Positions 35,514 through 44,433 are shown, counted from the stretch's first letter. The stretch is DNA of 64,000 nucleotides from Brassicibacter mesophilus (GCF_050433385.1 NZ_JBNPXI010000003.1:1-64000); one strand, 5' to 3'. A program made the numbers and translations. Notes: generated by a model from the sequence alone, not told the origin.

Positions 35514-37226
35514 TTACAAAGCAAAGGAGCAAAGGTCACTGTTATCTTCTATCATATATAAGCTATAGAAGTAACCTTGTTTTCCAATTAAATAGTTAAA
35601 ATCACCAGATTCAATCACTTGTCCTTCCTTTAGCACAATTATTTCATCAAATTCTTTGAGTAGTTTTTTTGAAAGCTTATGTGTAATAACTATTATGGTT
35701 TTATCCTTTAAATTTAAAATAGTATTTTCAATAAAATCAGAAGTCTTGTTATCAAGTGAAGAAGTAGCTTCGTCTAATACTAGAATAGGTGTATTTCTAA
35801 TAATAGCTCTAGCTATAGAAATACGCTGTTTTTCTCCACCTGATAAATTACACCCATTTTCTCCAATAAGAGTATTTTCTCTATTATCAAGCTGATTAAC
35901 AAAATCGTATAAACCAGAGTCTATTAAGGCATTCTTAATCTCTGTACAGCTATAATCTTCAAACAAAGTAATGTTATTTTTAATAGTAGTATCAAACAAA
36001 AAAACATCTTGATGAGTAACTGAAATCATTTTATTTAGACTAATAGAACTAATAGTTTTATTGCTAATATTATCAATAAATATGTTTCCATCATAGTCGA
36101 AGTAATATTTCATCAGTAATTTAAGAATAGTTGATTTTCCACTACCACTTTTACCGATAATTGCGTATTTTTTACCTTTATTAAACCTAAAATTCAAGTC
36201 TTTAAGTACTCTTATTTCATGATCATATGAATAAGAAACGTTTCTGAATTCAATCGAGTTCACAAAGTCTTCTTTTATTTCACCTTGTTCTTCTAAACTA
36301 TCTTCATTTAGTATGCTTTCAAGCTTTTTGCAGATAAGCGATACTGATTTAAAATTCCCAACTATATGACAAATACTTTGCATAGGTGCTTTAATAAATT
36401 CCATTAATTGAACTGCAGCTACGAATGTTCCTACAGTAGATTTATTTATGGCTACTAAATATGCTCCAATACTTAGTAAAATAAAAAATGATAGGAAAGA
36501 AAAACCTTCTACGATTAAATCAACTTTGGCATTATAGACAGAAAATTTAAATTTTGAAATGCCAACATTATCATTCGTTTTCTTGTATTCGGAAAAAACT
36601 TTATCTCTTAGATTATAGCTTTTTATAATATCAAAACCCATAAGAAAATCTTTAGATTTTTCTGTGAATTTACTAAGGTAATCTGAATGATCTTTTTTAA
36701 ATAATGCTAGCTTATTACCAAAAATATAAGGTACTATTGCTGGAATTAAGCTAAGAACTAGTACAATAAGAGCAACGTAACCATTAAGCTTTATTATGCC
36801 TATTACTGCAATAATAAATGATACAACAACCTGAATAAGAACTAATGAGTTCGAAAAATATCCTCTTTCTAGCATCTCTACATCATTTGTGATGATAGAT
36901 AAGTAATTAGCAGTATTTTGATTACTAAAAACTCTCTTGTCTCTAGAAATCAATTTTTTGAATATATCATTTTTTAATGACGTAAGAGCTAATTTTATTA
37001 GTTTTGCCCAGCATAGTTTTCTTAATAAACATACTAATACCATTACAATAATATAGAAAAATGCAAAAAATTGTAAATTTATTAATCTGTCAAAATTTTT
37101 ATCTATTCCAAGGTCGATAAGCTCTCTTATGAGGAAGGCAAGACTTGTTACAAGAATTGAATGTGCAGTAGTTAGTATTAAATTGATAATCAAAAGATTT
37201 TTGTTTTTAATAAAGTATCTTATCAT
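35514..37226 (-). CDS. ABC exporter (fused permease-ATPase) of the peptide locus
   Basis: A 570-residue half-transporter. Residues 1-310 form six membrane helices (type I exporter fold); 325-550 the ATPase with Walker A GKSGSGKST, Q-loop VTHQDVFLFD, signature LSGGEKQRISIARA and Walker B ILVLDEATSSLD, H-loop VITHKLS. There is no C39 peptidase domain, in keeping with precursor peptides that lack a double-Gly leader. The start lies 26 bases after the upstream radical SAM gene, so it is the last gene of the cluster. Likely exports the mature peptide or gives self-protection. Ribosome site weak (ATAGGT). Confidence 0.85.
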   Translation of the reverse strand: MIRYFIKNKNLLIINLILTTAHSILVTSLAFLIRELIDLGIDKNFDRLINLQFFAFFYIIVMVLVCLLRKLCWAKLIKLALTSLKNDIFKKLISRDKRVFSNQNTANYLSIITNDVEMLERGYFSNSLVLIQVVVSFIIAVIGIIKLNGYVALIVLVLSLIPAIVPYIFGNKLALFKKDHSDYLSKFTEKSKDFLMGFDIIKSYNLRDKVFSEYKKTNDNVGISKFKFSVYNAKVDLIVEGFSFLSFFILLSIGAYLVAINKSTVGTFVAAVQLMEFIKAPMQSICHIVGNFKSVSLICKKLESILNEDSLEEQGEIKEDFVNSIEFRNVSYSYDHEIRVLKDLNFRFNKGKKYAIIGKSGSGKSTILKLLMKYYFDYDGNIFIDNISNKTISSISLNKMISVTHQDVFLFDTTIKNNITLFEDYSCTEIKNALIDSGLYDFVNQLDNRENTLIGENGCNLSGGEKQRISIARAIIRNTPILVLDEATSSLDNKTSDFIENTILNLKDKTIIVITHKLSKKLLKEFDEIIVLKEGQVIESGDFNYLIGKQGYFYSLYMIEDNSDLCSFAL

Positions 37227-37252
37227 ATCAAATACCTATAGTATAGTTAAAT

Positions 37253-38503
37253 TTAAACACAATGCTCTAAACAGTATTCTGACATTAGCGGGCAGATATC
37301 TTCCAAGGAGCATTTTTCTTCTTTAAGGTACTTGTCCCAATTCTGTAGATTTTTAGGTAGCTGTTCAAAATTATACTCTGTTAATATTCTATCTATAGAT
37401 TTTTCTAAAATATTATCTATAGTATAGATTTCATCTGGGATAAACTCACATGGTTTAATAGAGCCTTTTTCGCTTATGAACCACCTATATAGGCCACCAC
37501 CACAACTAAGACATTTATATCTTTTGTCTATATCCGCTTTTCTTTTTTCCTCGTCCCAAGTTCCAACTCTAATCTTGTTTTTATATTTCTCTGACAGTGA
37601 ATATAGCTTTAGCGTTGCCTCTTTCAATTCCTGTTTTGAAAGACACCAAGCACTTTTTAGATCAGCACCTCTGCCACTTGGAATAAAAATACCAAATCTA
37701 ATAGATTTAATACCTTGATCTATAGCTAATTTAATTAAATCTTCAATTTTGCTTATATTATCTTTGATGACAAGGCAAGCTATAACTGCTGAAATACCAT
37801 GTTTTATAGCTTGTTCGATACCGTTCATTGTTTTATTAAAAGATCCCTTTGTATTGGTTATTGTATCATGAATATTTGGGTCATTCGAATATACTGACAT
37901 CTGAATACATTTTATACCTTCAAAATACTTGATGTTCTCAGCGTTAATCATTGTTCCAGTAGTTGTAATAGTGGTTTCAAAATTTTTTATGCTGTATCTT
38001 AATATATCAAAAAAGTTTTCATGAAGCATTGGTTCGCCACCTGTTAATTGTAAACTAAGTGATTTTTGTTTTAAAAAATCTAATGCTTTTATTAAGGTAT
38101 TATAATCAATAGAGTCATTTTGTTGTATATTGCAGCTTTTAAAACAATGCATGCATTTCAGATTACATCTGTTAGTAAGGCTAACTATTAATTCTAAAGG
38201 AACTTTTTTTCCTTTTATACCTGACTTGATACAGGATTGTATTACAGGAGAGGTAGTTAATGATAAACCTTTTGGTTTACTGTTAATACACTTCATAACT
38301 ATATTTTTGACACCTTCTATATCACCTGTATCTAATTCTATGGCAATTTGTTTTGCAATATCGTCAACTGATGTTTTGCCATCAACTTTATCAATTATAT
38401 ATATATCAACATCGTTAAGTATGTATTTACCTGTCCTAGTAAATAAAATACCATGAGTATCAAAATAATGTAATACGCTGTCTTTTAAAATATATGGATA
38501 CAC
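37253..38503 (-). CDS. Radical SAM/SPASM peptide maturase 1
   Basis: A 416-residue radical SAM enzyme. The first 85 residues resemble a PqqD-like peptide-recognition domain (NDVDIYIIDKVDGKTSVDDI). The [4Fe-4S] motif is NRCNLKCMHC (Cys 113, 117, 120), followed by QLTGGEPMLH. The C-terminal part carries a full set of extra Cys (CLSCGGGLYRW, KPCEF, EKCSLEDICPLMSEYCLEHC), consistent with SPASM auxiliary clusters. Such enzymes install thioether or C-C crosslinks in ribosomal peptides. GTG 38503 is chosen because GGAGGTG lies eight bases upstream and the N-terminus then aligns with maturase 2. It follows the precursor-like gene at 38662-38769. Confidence 0.85.
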   Translation of the reverse strand: MYPYILKDSVLHYFDTHGILFTRTGKYILNDVDIYIIDKVDGKTSVDDIAKQIAIELDTGDIEGVKNIVMKCINSKPKGLSLTTSPVIQSCIKSGIKGKKVPLELIVSLTNRCNLKCMHCFKSCNIQQNDSIDYNTLIKALDFLKQKSLSLQLTGGEPMLHENFFDILRYSIKNFETTITTTGTMINAENIKYFEGIKCIQMSVYSNDPNIHDTITNTKGSFNKTMNGIEQAIKHGISAVIACLVIKDNISKIEDLIKLAIDQGIKSIRFGIFIPSGRGADLKSAWCLSKQELKEATLKLYSLSEKYKNKIRVGTWDEEKRKADIDKRYKCLSCGGGLYRWFISEKGSIKPCEFIPDEIYTIDNILEKSIDRILTEYNFEQLPKNLQNWDKYLKEEKCSLEDICPLMSEYCLEHCV

Positions 38504-38613
38504 AAAAACACCTCCACAAATTACATAATAGAAAACTACTAGTATATAATTAATAGCTTTTATCATAGAATTACTTTTTTAAATAAATCATACTTGAAAT
38601 CCTATACAAAATT

Positions 38614-38643
38614 ATGAGTTAGAGCTATGTAACTCTAACTCAT
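38614..38643 (-). promoter_or_regulatory. Hairpin between precursor A and maturase 1
   Basis: Perfect 11-base arms ATGAGTTAGAG/CTCTAACTCAT with an eight-base loop, 19 bases after the precursor stop. Only a weak AATTTTG follows on the minus strand, as for a leaky terminator that lets precursor mRNA exceed maturase mRNA. Confidence 0.65.
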
Positions 38644-38661
38644 ACATTACGATACATCGTC

Positions 38662-38769
38662 CTATATTGCGTTGAATTCGCCTTCGCACCATGTGATACG
38701 AGTATATGGTCCACAATAATCTAATTCTACAGAAGATGCTTGGTAGTTAAAAAATTTTTCCTTATTCAT
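38662..38769 (-). CDS. RiPP precursor-like peptide A
   Basis: A 35-residue peptide with ATG start and AAAGGGGGC ribosome site. It starts MNKEKFFNYQASSVELDYC and continues to a WCE stretch near residue 28; Cys residues are 19 and 28. Compared without gaps with peptide B (40691-40777), 11 of 28 positions are identical: M1, N2, K5, F6, N8, Y9, S12, L16, C19, P21 and I25. It lies just before maturase 1 in the same direction. The conserved N-terminus would be the leader, and the Cys-Gly-Pro region plus second Cys the modified core. No double-Gly cleavage site. I do not recognise the family. Confidence 0.7.
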   Translation of the reverse strand: MNKEKFFNYQASSVELDYCGPYTRITWCEGEFNAI

Positions 38770-39278
38770 GTATAAGCCCCCTTTCATATATTTTTTTATT
38801 GAGCATTGTTCTTCCTAATTTAAATTGTTTAATCAATACATAAAGATTACATTATGCTGTTTAAAATAGAGAAGAACTATGACAATACAAGTATAATAAA
38901 ATTCTATCTCAGGAATGATAAGTATCCAGATAAATTATAATTATAAAAATAAAGTTACTTTATTTTTATTGTACATGTTATAAAATAAAAAAATAGTAAA
39001 ATATTGTACTTCACAATGTTAAATTTATTTAACTACTTTTTAGCATCTATAATTAGTAAGCTAATACTATATAAATAATATTAGTTTTTATGACTTAAAA
39101 GTTTGAACTCAGCATACATGTTTGCTTTTCAATGAGACGGAATTTTTTTGCTAATTTTATACGAACTCTAGAGGTAATATATTTTTAAATGAAAATATTT
39201 TAATTTAAAAATATTAAATAGTCATATAATTTCTGTCAGATAATGCGATTTTTTCACAAAACATCATAAAGCTACTAA
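38770..39278. other. AT-rich gap between the two peptide/maturase units
   Basis: About 500 bases without a credible gene on either strand. It must hold the promoter of the precursor A unit. I see a perfect AT-rich hairpin AAAAATAAAG-TTA-CTTTATTTTT (around 38947-38969) and no third precursor. Confidence 0.5.
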
Positions 39279-39285
39279 TAAAAAC

Positions 39286-39312
39286 GAAAGTACTATTTAA
39301 AATAGTACTTTC
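39286..39312 (-). terminator. Terminator of the maturase 2 unit
   Basis: Perfect palindrome GAAAGTACTATTT/AAATAGTACTTTC; on the minus strand it is followed by GTTTTTATT. It ends the peptide B-maturase 2 transcript before the second unit starts. Confidence 0.82.
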
Positions 39313-39351
39313 TAATAATAGTAATTCCAATATAACGCTCCATAATTTAGT

Positions 39352-40599
39352 CTAGCATTTATGTAATTTATAATTTTCAATCATTTCGCATACAGAAGTA
39401 AGATTGCTATTATTACTTTTAAGCAACTTGTCCCACTCGTTAATTCCCTTCATCATACCATTTAAATTATAGCTATCTAATATATTTTCAATATCATTTT
39501 GCAAGATATTACCAAAGGAAAAAAGGTTGTCAGGAAAAAAGTCACAAGGTTTAATATTTCCTTTTTCTGATATAGCCCATGTAAATAATCCAGCACCACA
39601 CTGTAATCCTTCAAAATCAAAATCAGATTCTAATCTAGTATTTTTTTTATCCCATATAGAAATATTGATATCATTTGCATATCTTTCACTTAATTCTTTT
39701 ATCATTTCCGCAGCTATGCTTCGTTCATCAATGTTAATTAGCCATTCACCATTTAAATTTAAGCCTCGTCCCCATTTGCTTAGAAGTCCAATGTTTAATC
39801 CTGTGACCCCAATGTCTATTAGATAATTTATCATTTTTTCTATTTGGCTGAGATTACTTTTAGTAGCTATTGTAGCTATGGTTACAGGTATTTTATTTTT
39901 TATGAGAAGTTTTATTCCGTTAATGGTTTTTTCCCATGACCCTTTTGTTAAAGAAACCCTTTCATGCTCATACTCATCAATTGAATATAAGGATACCTGC
40001 ACATCTTTTGTTCCCGAGAAGTTGTGTACATTTTCATCACTTACAAGGGTAGCTGAAGTAGTAATAGTGGTAGAAAAATTATTTACACAAAAATTCAGAA
40101 TATCAAAGAATCTTTCATGCAACATAGGTTCACCACCAGTAAGCTGGATATTCTTACTTTTATTTTTAAGATGATTTAGAGTGTCAATAAGCTTATCATA
40201 AGGTAAAAAATCATTATTAACAGAACTACAGCTTTTATAACAATGTGTGCATACCAAATTGCACTCATTAGTTAAGCTTAAAATGATATTGTATGGATAT
40301 TTTTTACCTTTTACCCCTGATTTTTTATATGCATGTAAATTAGGAACACAGTTATTTTCTATCAAGTCAGGATTGTCTTTTAAAAATTCTTTAACAATGC
40401 TTTCAATTTGCATCTTATCATTAGCACCTAATTCATCAGTAATTTCATTGACTATATCACTAATACTTTTTTCACCATTAAGCTTATCAATGATGTATAT
40501 ATCAACGTCACTTAATAGTCGGCTTACAGTATCTTTTAATGCAATACCATAGTTATCAATATAATGAATCTCTATGTCGTTTTTTAAATGTGGATACAT
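39352..40599 (-). CDS. Radical SAM peptide maturase 2 (reduced Cys set)
   Basis: A 415-residue paralogue of maturase 1, colinear over its whole length. PqqD-like N-terminus (SDVDIYIIDKLNGEKSISDI), radical SAM motif NECNLVCTHC with Cys at the same positions 113, 117 and 120, and LTGGEPMLH. In the C-terminal region several Cys of maturase 1 are replaced: LQCGAGL has one Cys where maturase 1 has two, and the tail keeps only SVC and HKC. It may hold fewer auxiliary clusters and carry out a different reaction. ATG 40599 follows CTGGAGGGAG; the frame extends upstream to 40647 but that part overlaps the hairpin. Confidence 0.82.
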   Translation of the reverse strand: MYPHLKNDIEIHYIDNYGIALKDTVSRLLSDVDIYIIDKLNGEKSISDIVNEITDELGANDKMQIESIVKEFLKDNPDLIENNCVPNLHAYKKSGVKGKKYPYNIILSLTNECNLVCTHCYKSCSSVNNDFLPYDKLIDTLNHLKNKSKNIQLTGGEPMLHERFFDILNFCVNNFSTTITTSATLVSDENVHNFSGTKDVQVSLYSIDEYEHERVSLTKGSWEKTINGIKLLIKNKIPVTIATIATKSNLSQIEKMINYLIDIGVTGLNIGLLSKWGRGLNLNGEWLINIDERSIAAEMIKELSERYANDINISIWDKKNTRLESDFDFEGLQCGAGLFTWAISEKGNIKPCDFFPDNLFSFGNILQNDIENILDSYNLNGMMKGINEWDKLLKSNNSNLTSVCEMIENYKLHKC

Positions 40600-40633
40600 A
40601 GTGTTCGCTCCCTCCAGATTATTAATAATATCA

Positions 40634-40674
40634 AATAAAGTCTGCACAGATGATGTTATCTGACAGACTTTATT
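40634..40674 (-). promoter_or_regulatory. Hairpin between precursor B and maturase 2
   Basis: AATAAAGTCTG and CAGACTTTATT with an inner CAGAT/ATCTG stem, starting 17 bases after the precursor stop and ending just before the maturase 2 ribosome site. Same position as the hairpin of the other unit, again suggesting partial termination. Confidence 0.7.
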
Positions 40675-40690
40675 TTTTAGCTAACTACTA

Positions 40691-40777
40691 TTATAGATGA
40701 ACAATAACTCTTTCTGGCATGCAGATATATAGGGTTTGCTGTGACTTCCTATAATTCAAAAACTTTACTAGATTCAC
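40691..40777 (-). CDS. RiPP precursor-like peptide B
   Basis: A 28-residue peptide starting at GTG 40777 behind AAAAGGGGGGA, a ribosome site much like that of peptide A. It starts MNLVKFLNYRKSQQTLYIC and has one Cys (19), followed by MPERV. It shares the N-terminal pattern and the Cys-x-Pro element with peptide A but lacks the second Cys and the acidic tail. It lies 92 bases before maturase 2, the maturase with fewer Cys. The match of simpler peptide with simpler enzyme supports two dedicated peptide-enzyme pairs. Confidence 0.68.
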   Translation of the reverse strand: MNLVKFLNYRKSQQTLYICMPERVIVHL

Positions 40778-41137
40778 TATATTCCCCCCTTTTCATGGAT
40801 TTCAATACTTTTGCTGAACGTATTATAGAGAAACTCAAGTATTTGGTTAGATTATAGCATTTTTTTCATAAATAATTTGTAGAAGTGTATTAAGTAATTT
40901 GGTTAAAAATAGACAAGTTATTCATATAAATTACTTAAACTGATTATATTTGTTTGAAAACATTTATTTATAATGAGATTAATGCTATGAAGAGGTAAAT
41001 GAGTACAGATATTGTCGACAAATTTTTGTAACAAAATAAATAATATGATTTTTCATCTAATGCTTCGATGTAAAATATAGTATATAATAGTATATAATTC
41101 TAATTCCAAAAGGATTTCAGAACAAGGAGGAATGGTT
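40778..41137. promoter_or_regulatory. Divergent control region with inverted repeat
   Basis: 360 bases between peptide B (minus) and the methyltransferase (plus). Several TATAAT-like boxes occur on both strands. TAAGTAATTT (40891-40900) and AAATTACTTA (40928-40937) form a 10-base inverted repeat 27 bases apart, a candidate operator for both directions. Confidence 0.45.
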
Positions 41138-41917
41138 TTGAATACAAATTTATATATTAATACTGCTATGTTTTATGATAAAGAAAATGATTTTGAGCAT
41201 GATATAGGGTTTTATAAGTCATTTATTAATAATTCAACGGATGTTTTGGAAATTGGATGTGGTACTGGAAGAATAACATTATCTTTGGCTCAAATATGTA
41301 ATTCAATAACTGGAATAGATTTATCAGATTCTATGCTAGATATTTTTGAAAAGAAATTTAAATGTTTAGATATTAGTATTAGAAACAAAATAAAATTTTT
41401 AAAAAGAGACATGATAGATTTCAACTTAGATCAGAAATTTGATGTGATAATTTTACCAAATATAGTGTTTCAAGCATTAATTAAAGATGAAACAAGAATC
41501 AAGTGTATTCAATGTGTTAGTAAGCATATGAAACATGACAGTATAATAATTATTGACATGTTTCACCCAGATATTGATACATTAAGTGATACTGTTTCAT
41601 CGGACTATAAATATGAGTATTTTGATGATGAATTGAATTGTGTTGTTAAAAAACAATCAGTTCAAAACAGGCATGATGCTTCTAATCAGACTATATCTTT
41701 CAAATATATTATCGATTTAATACAAGAAGGTAATGTTATCAAGCATATGGAAGATGATTTTATGTTAGGATATATGCATGATAGAGATGCAAGAAAATTA
41801 TTTGAAATTTCTAATCTTAATATCATAAAGTCATATGGATGGTATGATTTTAGCGAGATTAAAGAGACCAATAAAAGAATGCTTATATATATTCTTAATA
41901 AGTCAAAAAATATATAG
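41138..41917 (+). CDS. SAM-dependent methyltransferase next to the peptide locus
   Basis: A 259-residue class I methyltransferase. Motif I is textbook: VLEIGCGTGRITLSLA; then ITGIDLSDSMLDIF and KFDVIILPNIVFQALI. The C-terminal half (YKYEYFDDELNCVVKKQSVQ) looks like the Methyltransf_25/SAM small-molecule group. TTG 41138 has AAGGAGG seven bases upstream; ATG 41132 is too close. It is divergent from peptide B and shares its control region, so it may methylate the peptide, but it could be unrelated. Confidence 0.8.
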   Translation: MNTNLYINTAMFYDKENDFEHDIGFYKSFINNSTDVLEIGCGTGRITLSLAQICNSITGIDLSDSMLDIFEKKFKCLDISIRNKIKFLKRDMIDFNLDQKFDVIILPNIVFQALIKDETRIKCIQCVSKHMKHDSIIIIDMFHPDIDTLSDTVSSDYKYEYFDDELNCVVKKQSVQNRHDASNQTISFKYIIDLIQEGNVIKHMEDDFMLGYMHDRDARKLFEISNLNIIKSYGWYDFSEIKETNKRMLIYILNKSKNI

Positions 41918-41965
41918 TGAATATGAATAAAATTAGTTGAAAAGTATATTCAAACTTTAATAAAG

Positions 41966-42004
41966 ATCAAAATTGACAGAACGTTGAGTTCCGTCAATTT
42001 TGAT
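41966..42004. terminator. Bidirectional terminator between methyltransferase and secreted protein
   Basis: ATCAAAATTGAC-A-GAAC and GTTC-C-GTCAATTTTGAT, a long stem with A/T-rich ends serving convergent genes. Confidence 0.85.
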
Positions 42005-42041
42005 TTGAGTGTTGCAGCTGCAAATGTTTATTATGTATTTA

Positions 42042-43016
42042 TTATTGAATAATATTACCATTTTCATCCAGTATATTACCATCTTTATCAAGGAAGACTG
42101 TAACCATAACAGATACAGGAACTTTTACTTCTCCTATTATTTCTTCTCTTCTCCATTCTTTTGTTGATCTTTTCCACTTGCTTTCGTCTGGCGTAACTAT
42201 ACCTAGTTCAACTAATCTCTGAATTTCCATGCTATCTGTATGTACTGTAGTTCCATCAGCAAAAGTAAATCTATAAGTTGTTACTAGATGATGCAAATGT
42301 CTAGTTGGGTCACTGCACTCACCTGACCCGCAGATATCACATATTATGTAGTCACCTAATATTTCCTTTTTGACAATATCTACATATTTTACCACATCTA
42401 CTTCTTTTTTTATGTCTATAATTGATCTATAAGTGTCATACTGAAATCCTACTCCTCGTTTGGCCTTAGTACAATTTTCTGGTGTACTATTTACTGGGAA
42501 GCCATAATTATATCCCTGACTAAATGTCTTAGTAACTGTGTGTCCAATACTTTTGGTAATAGATTGTGATTGCGTAGCAGTAATTTGTGATTGAACTTTT
42601 GCAAACGGTGGGCCTGCTGAAAATCCTAAGCTTACGGCAACCGAATTAGTTAATGTACTCGAATGGGTAACTGAATCTGATATTGATACTGTTTCACTTA
42701 AACTACCTGAGAAATTATCTGTTCTGTATACTGTACCGAAATCTCTATAATTTCTAACAGGATCATTATCTGATGGACCATGAATAAACTTGATTTCTCT
42801 AACTCTAATATGGTACGTTCCAGTTGAAGGATCAGAAACTTTTTCATATCCTTCATTTGAGTTTTCATCATATGGTCCTACAAGATAGATAAATGAAGCT
42901 TTAAGCTCTGGATCGGTAGGGCTTATAGTTGAATAAGTAGGGTCTATAGCATAGGATGGAGTTACCATTAGGAAGATTATCAAACTTACCATTAACAATG
43001 AGCAAAACCTTTTCAT
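42042..43016 (-). CDS. Secreted protein, possible aerolysin/ETX-MTX2-like beta-pore former
   Basis: A 324-residue exported protein: signal peptide 1-23 (SYA/ID). Residues about 95-165 alternate Ser/Thr with hydrophobics (SGSLSETVSISDSVTHSSTL; KVQSQITATQSQSITKSIGH), the pattern of amphipathic beta strands that build the stem of aerolysin and epsilon-toxin/MTX2 proteins, with a Gly/Pro-rich turn SAGPPFAK between them. A Cys-His cluster CDICGSGEC ... RHLHH follows near 225-245 and may bind metal. The tail has the repeat-like DKDGNILDENGNII. No close family recognised; pore formation is inference from pattern. Terminator shared with the convergent methyltransferase. Confidence 0.6.
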   Translation of the reverse strand: MKRFCSLLMVSLIIFLMVTPSYAIDPTYSTISPTDPELKASFIYLVGPYDENSNEGYEKVSDPSTGTYHIRVREIKFIHGPSDNDPVRNYRDFGTVYRTDNFSGSLSETVSISDSVTHSSTLTNSVAVSLGFSAGPPFAKVQSQITATQSQSITKSIGHTVTKTFSQGYNYGFPVNSTPENCTKAKRGVGFQYDTYRSIIDIKKEVDVVKYVDIVKKEILGDYIICDICGSGECSDPTRHLHHLVTTYRFTFADGTTVHTDSMEIQRLVELGIVTPDESKWKRSTKEWRREEIIGEVKVPVSVMVTVFLDKDGNILDENGNIIQ

Positions 43017-43215
43017 TTTTTACACTCTCCTTTTTAAATCAATTTATGTAATAGCTTTTATATAATTATATCAACTAGTCTAAGGAAAATTATGTAAAAA
43101 AATATCGATGGGGAAAATTTATTTTATCAAATCAAATTAAAAATATGTATAGTATGTTGAATACTTTATATAATAGGACAGATACTAAATTAAAGAACTT
43201 TTGAAGGAGTAACCA

Positions 43216-44313
43216 ATGAAAAAAGAAATAGTTTCTGATAGCCAAAGTATAGCAACAATTATTTTTTTCATGATAGGAACATCTTCTATACTAGTAAGAG
43301 GTTTAGAAGCTAAAAAAGATGCTTGGATTGCTATTATAATAGCTTTAGTAATAGCTGCAATATTTACATTTATATATGCTTATATTCTAGCCATTTTTCC
43401 TGGTAAAGACTTATTTGATATTTGTGAAACTTTATTTGGTAAAGCTATTGGAAAAATCATATGTATATCATTTATTAGTTATATTTTTTTGACAGAGTCA
43501 CTTGTTTTAAGAAATATGGGAGACTTCATTAAAATAACATCTTTGACAGAAACTCCTCTAATCATACCAATAATTGCTACTGTTATTGTAAGTATTATAA
43601 TAGTAAAACAAGGAACTGAGGTAATTGGTCGATGGTCACGTTTATTTATCCTTCCAGTTATATTGTTAATGATAATTGCATTAATACTACTAACTAATAA
43701 AATGAATGTAAACAATATTTTTCCTATATTAGATAGTGATATTAAGACAATTATGGAAGGCGCCACTTCTACATTTTCATTTCCGTTTGCTGAAATAATA
43801 GTATTTACAATGGCTTTTCCTAACTTTAGCAATAAAAAATCCACCTATAAAGTGTATATGATGGGATTGGCTGGCGGTGCTATAGGAGTACTGTTAAATT
43901 CAGTAACAAATATCTTTACAATAGGCGAAGGTGCTGCTATGATTGAATTCTATCCAACATACACTGCTATTTCTACATTGAGAATTGGCAATTTTCTACA
44001 AAGAATAGAAGTAATTGCTGCACTTGTATTTACCTTGGGAGGATTTATTAAATTAAGCATTTATTTATTAGCTGCTTGTAATGGAATAAGTAAACTGTTT
44101 GGGTGTAAGGATTACAGATTTCTAGTAGTACCTATTGGGCTTTTGTTTGCTAATTTAGCCTATCTAGTATTTGATAGTGCAATGTCTTATCTTGAATGGG
44201 ATACTAAAATATGGAAATATTATGCGTTTACTTATCAAGTAATATTGCCTGTTATGATACTTATTGCTGCAAAATCAAAAAAGAGAAAGACAGAGAAGAA
44301 CTTAGCTAATTAA
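43216..44313 (+). CDS. Spore germination permease (GerAB/GerKB family)
   Basis: A 365-residue membrane protein with about ten helices of the APC-type endospore germination permease family. QSIATIIFFMIGTSSILV at the N-terminus, LRNMGDFIKITSLTETPLIIP and IGRWSRLFILPVILLMIIAL in the middle, and the FPFAEIIVFTMAFP block are typical. B subunits of germinant receptors sense nutrients in the spore inner membrane. Unusually, no A or C subunit gene is next to it, so this is an orphan B subunit. AAGGAG lies before ATG 43216. Confidence 0.9.
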   Translation: MKKEIVSDSQSIATIIFFMIGTSSILVRGLEAKKDAWIAIIIALVIAAIFTFIYAYILAIFPGKDLFDICETLFGKAIGKIICISFISYIFLTESLVLRNMGDFIKITSLTETPLIIPIIATVIVSIIIVKQGTEVIGRWSRLFILPVILLMIIALILLTNKMNVNNIFPILDSDIKTIMEGATSTFSFPFAEIIVFTMAFPNFSNKKSTYKVYMMGLAGGAIGVLLNSVTNIFTIGEGAAMIEFYPTYTAISTLRIGNFLQRIEVIAALVFTLGGFIKLSIYLLAACNGISKLFGCKDYRFLVVPIGLLFANLAYLVFDSAMSYLEWDTKIWKYYAFTYQVILPVMILIAAKSKKRKTEKNLAN

Positions 44314-44315
44314 AA

Positions 44316-44347
44316 CCCCACGAGTATTCTACTAGTGGGGTTTTAAT
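44316..44347 (+). terminator. Terminator after the germination permease gene
   Basis: CCCCAC-G-AGTA and TACT-A-GTGGGG followed by TTTTAATT. Confidence 0.88.
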
Positions 44348-44433
44348 TCATTTGAAAGATACTTATTAAACATCTTTGTTTTTTAAGAGAAAGGTAAAAT
44401 ACTTAGGTAATATATGAATGAATACTATCCTTC

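Noticed and set aside
38947..38969. Third precursor peptide in the 38770-39278 gap
   Set aside because: Both strands were read; no start with the shared N-terminal pattern, only an AT-rich palindrome.
43479..43844. 121-codon minus-strand frame inside the germination permease gene
   Set aside because: Antisense shadow of a hydrophobic gene; hydrophobicity is inherited from the sense strand.
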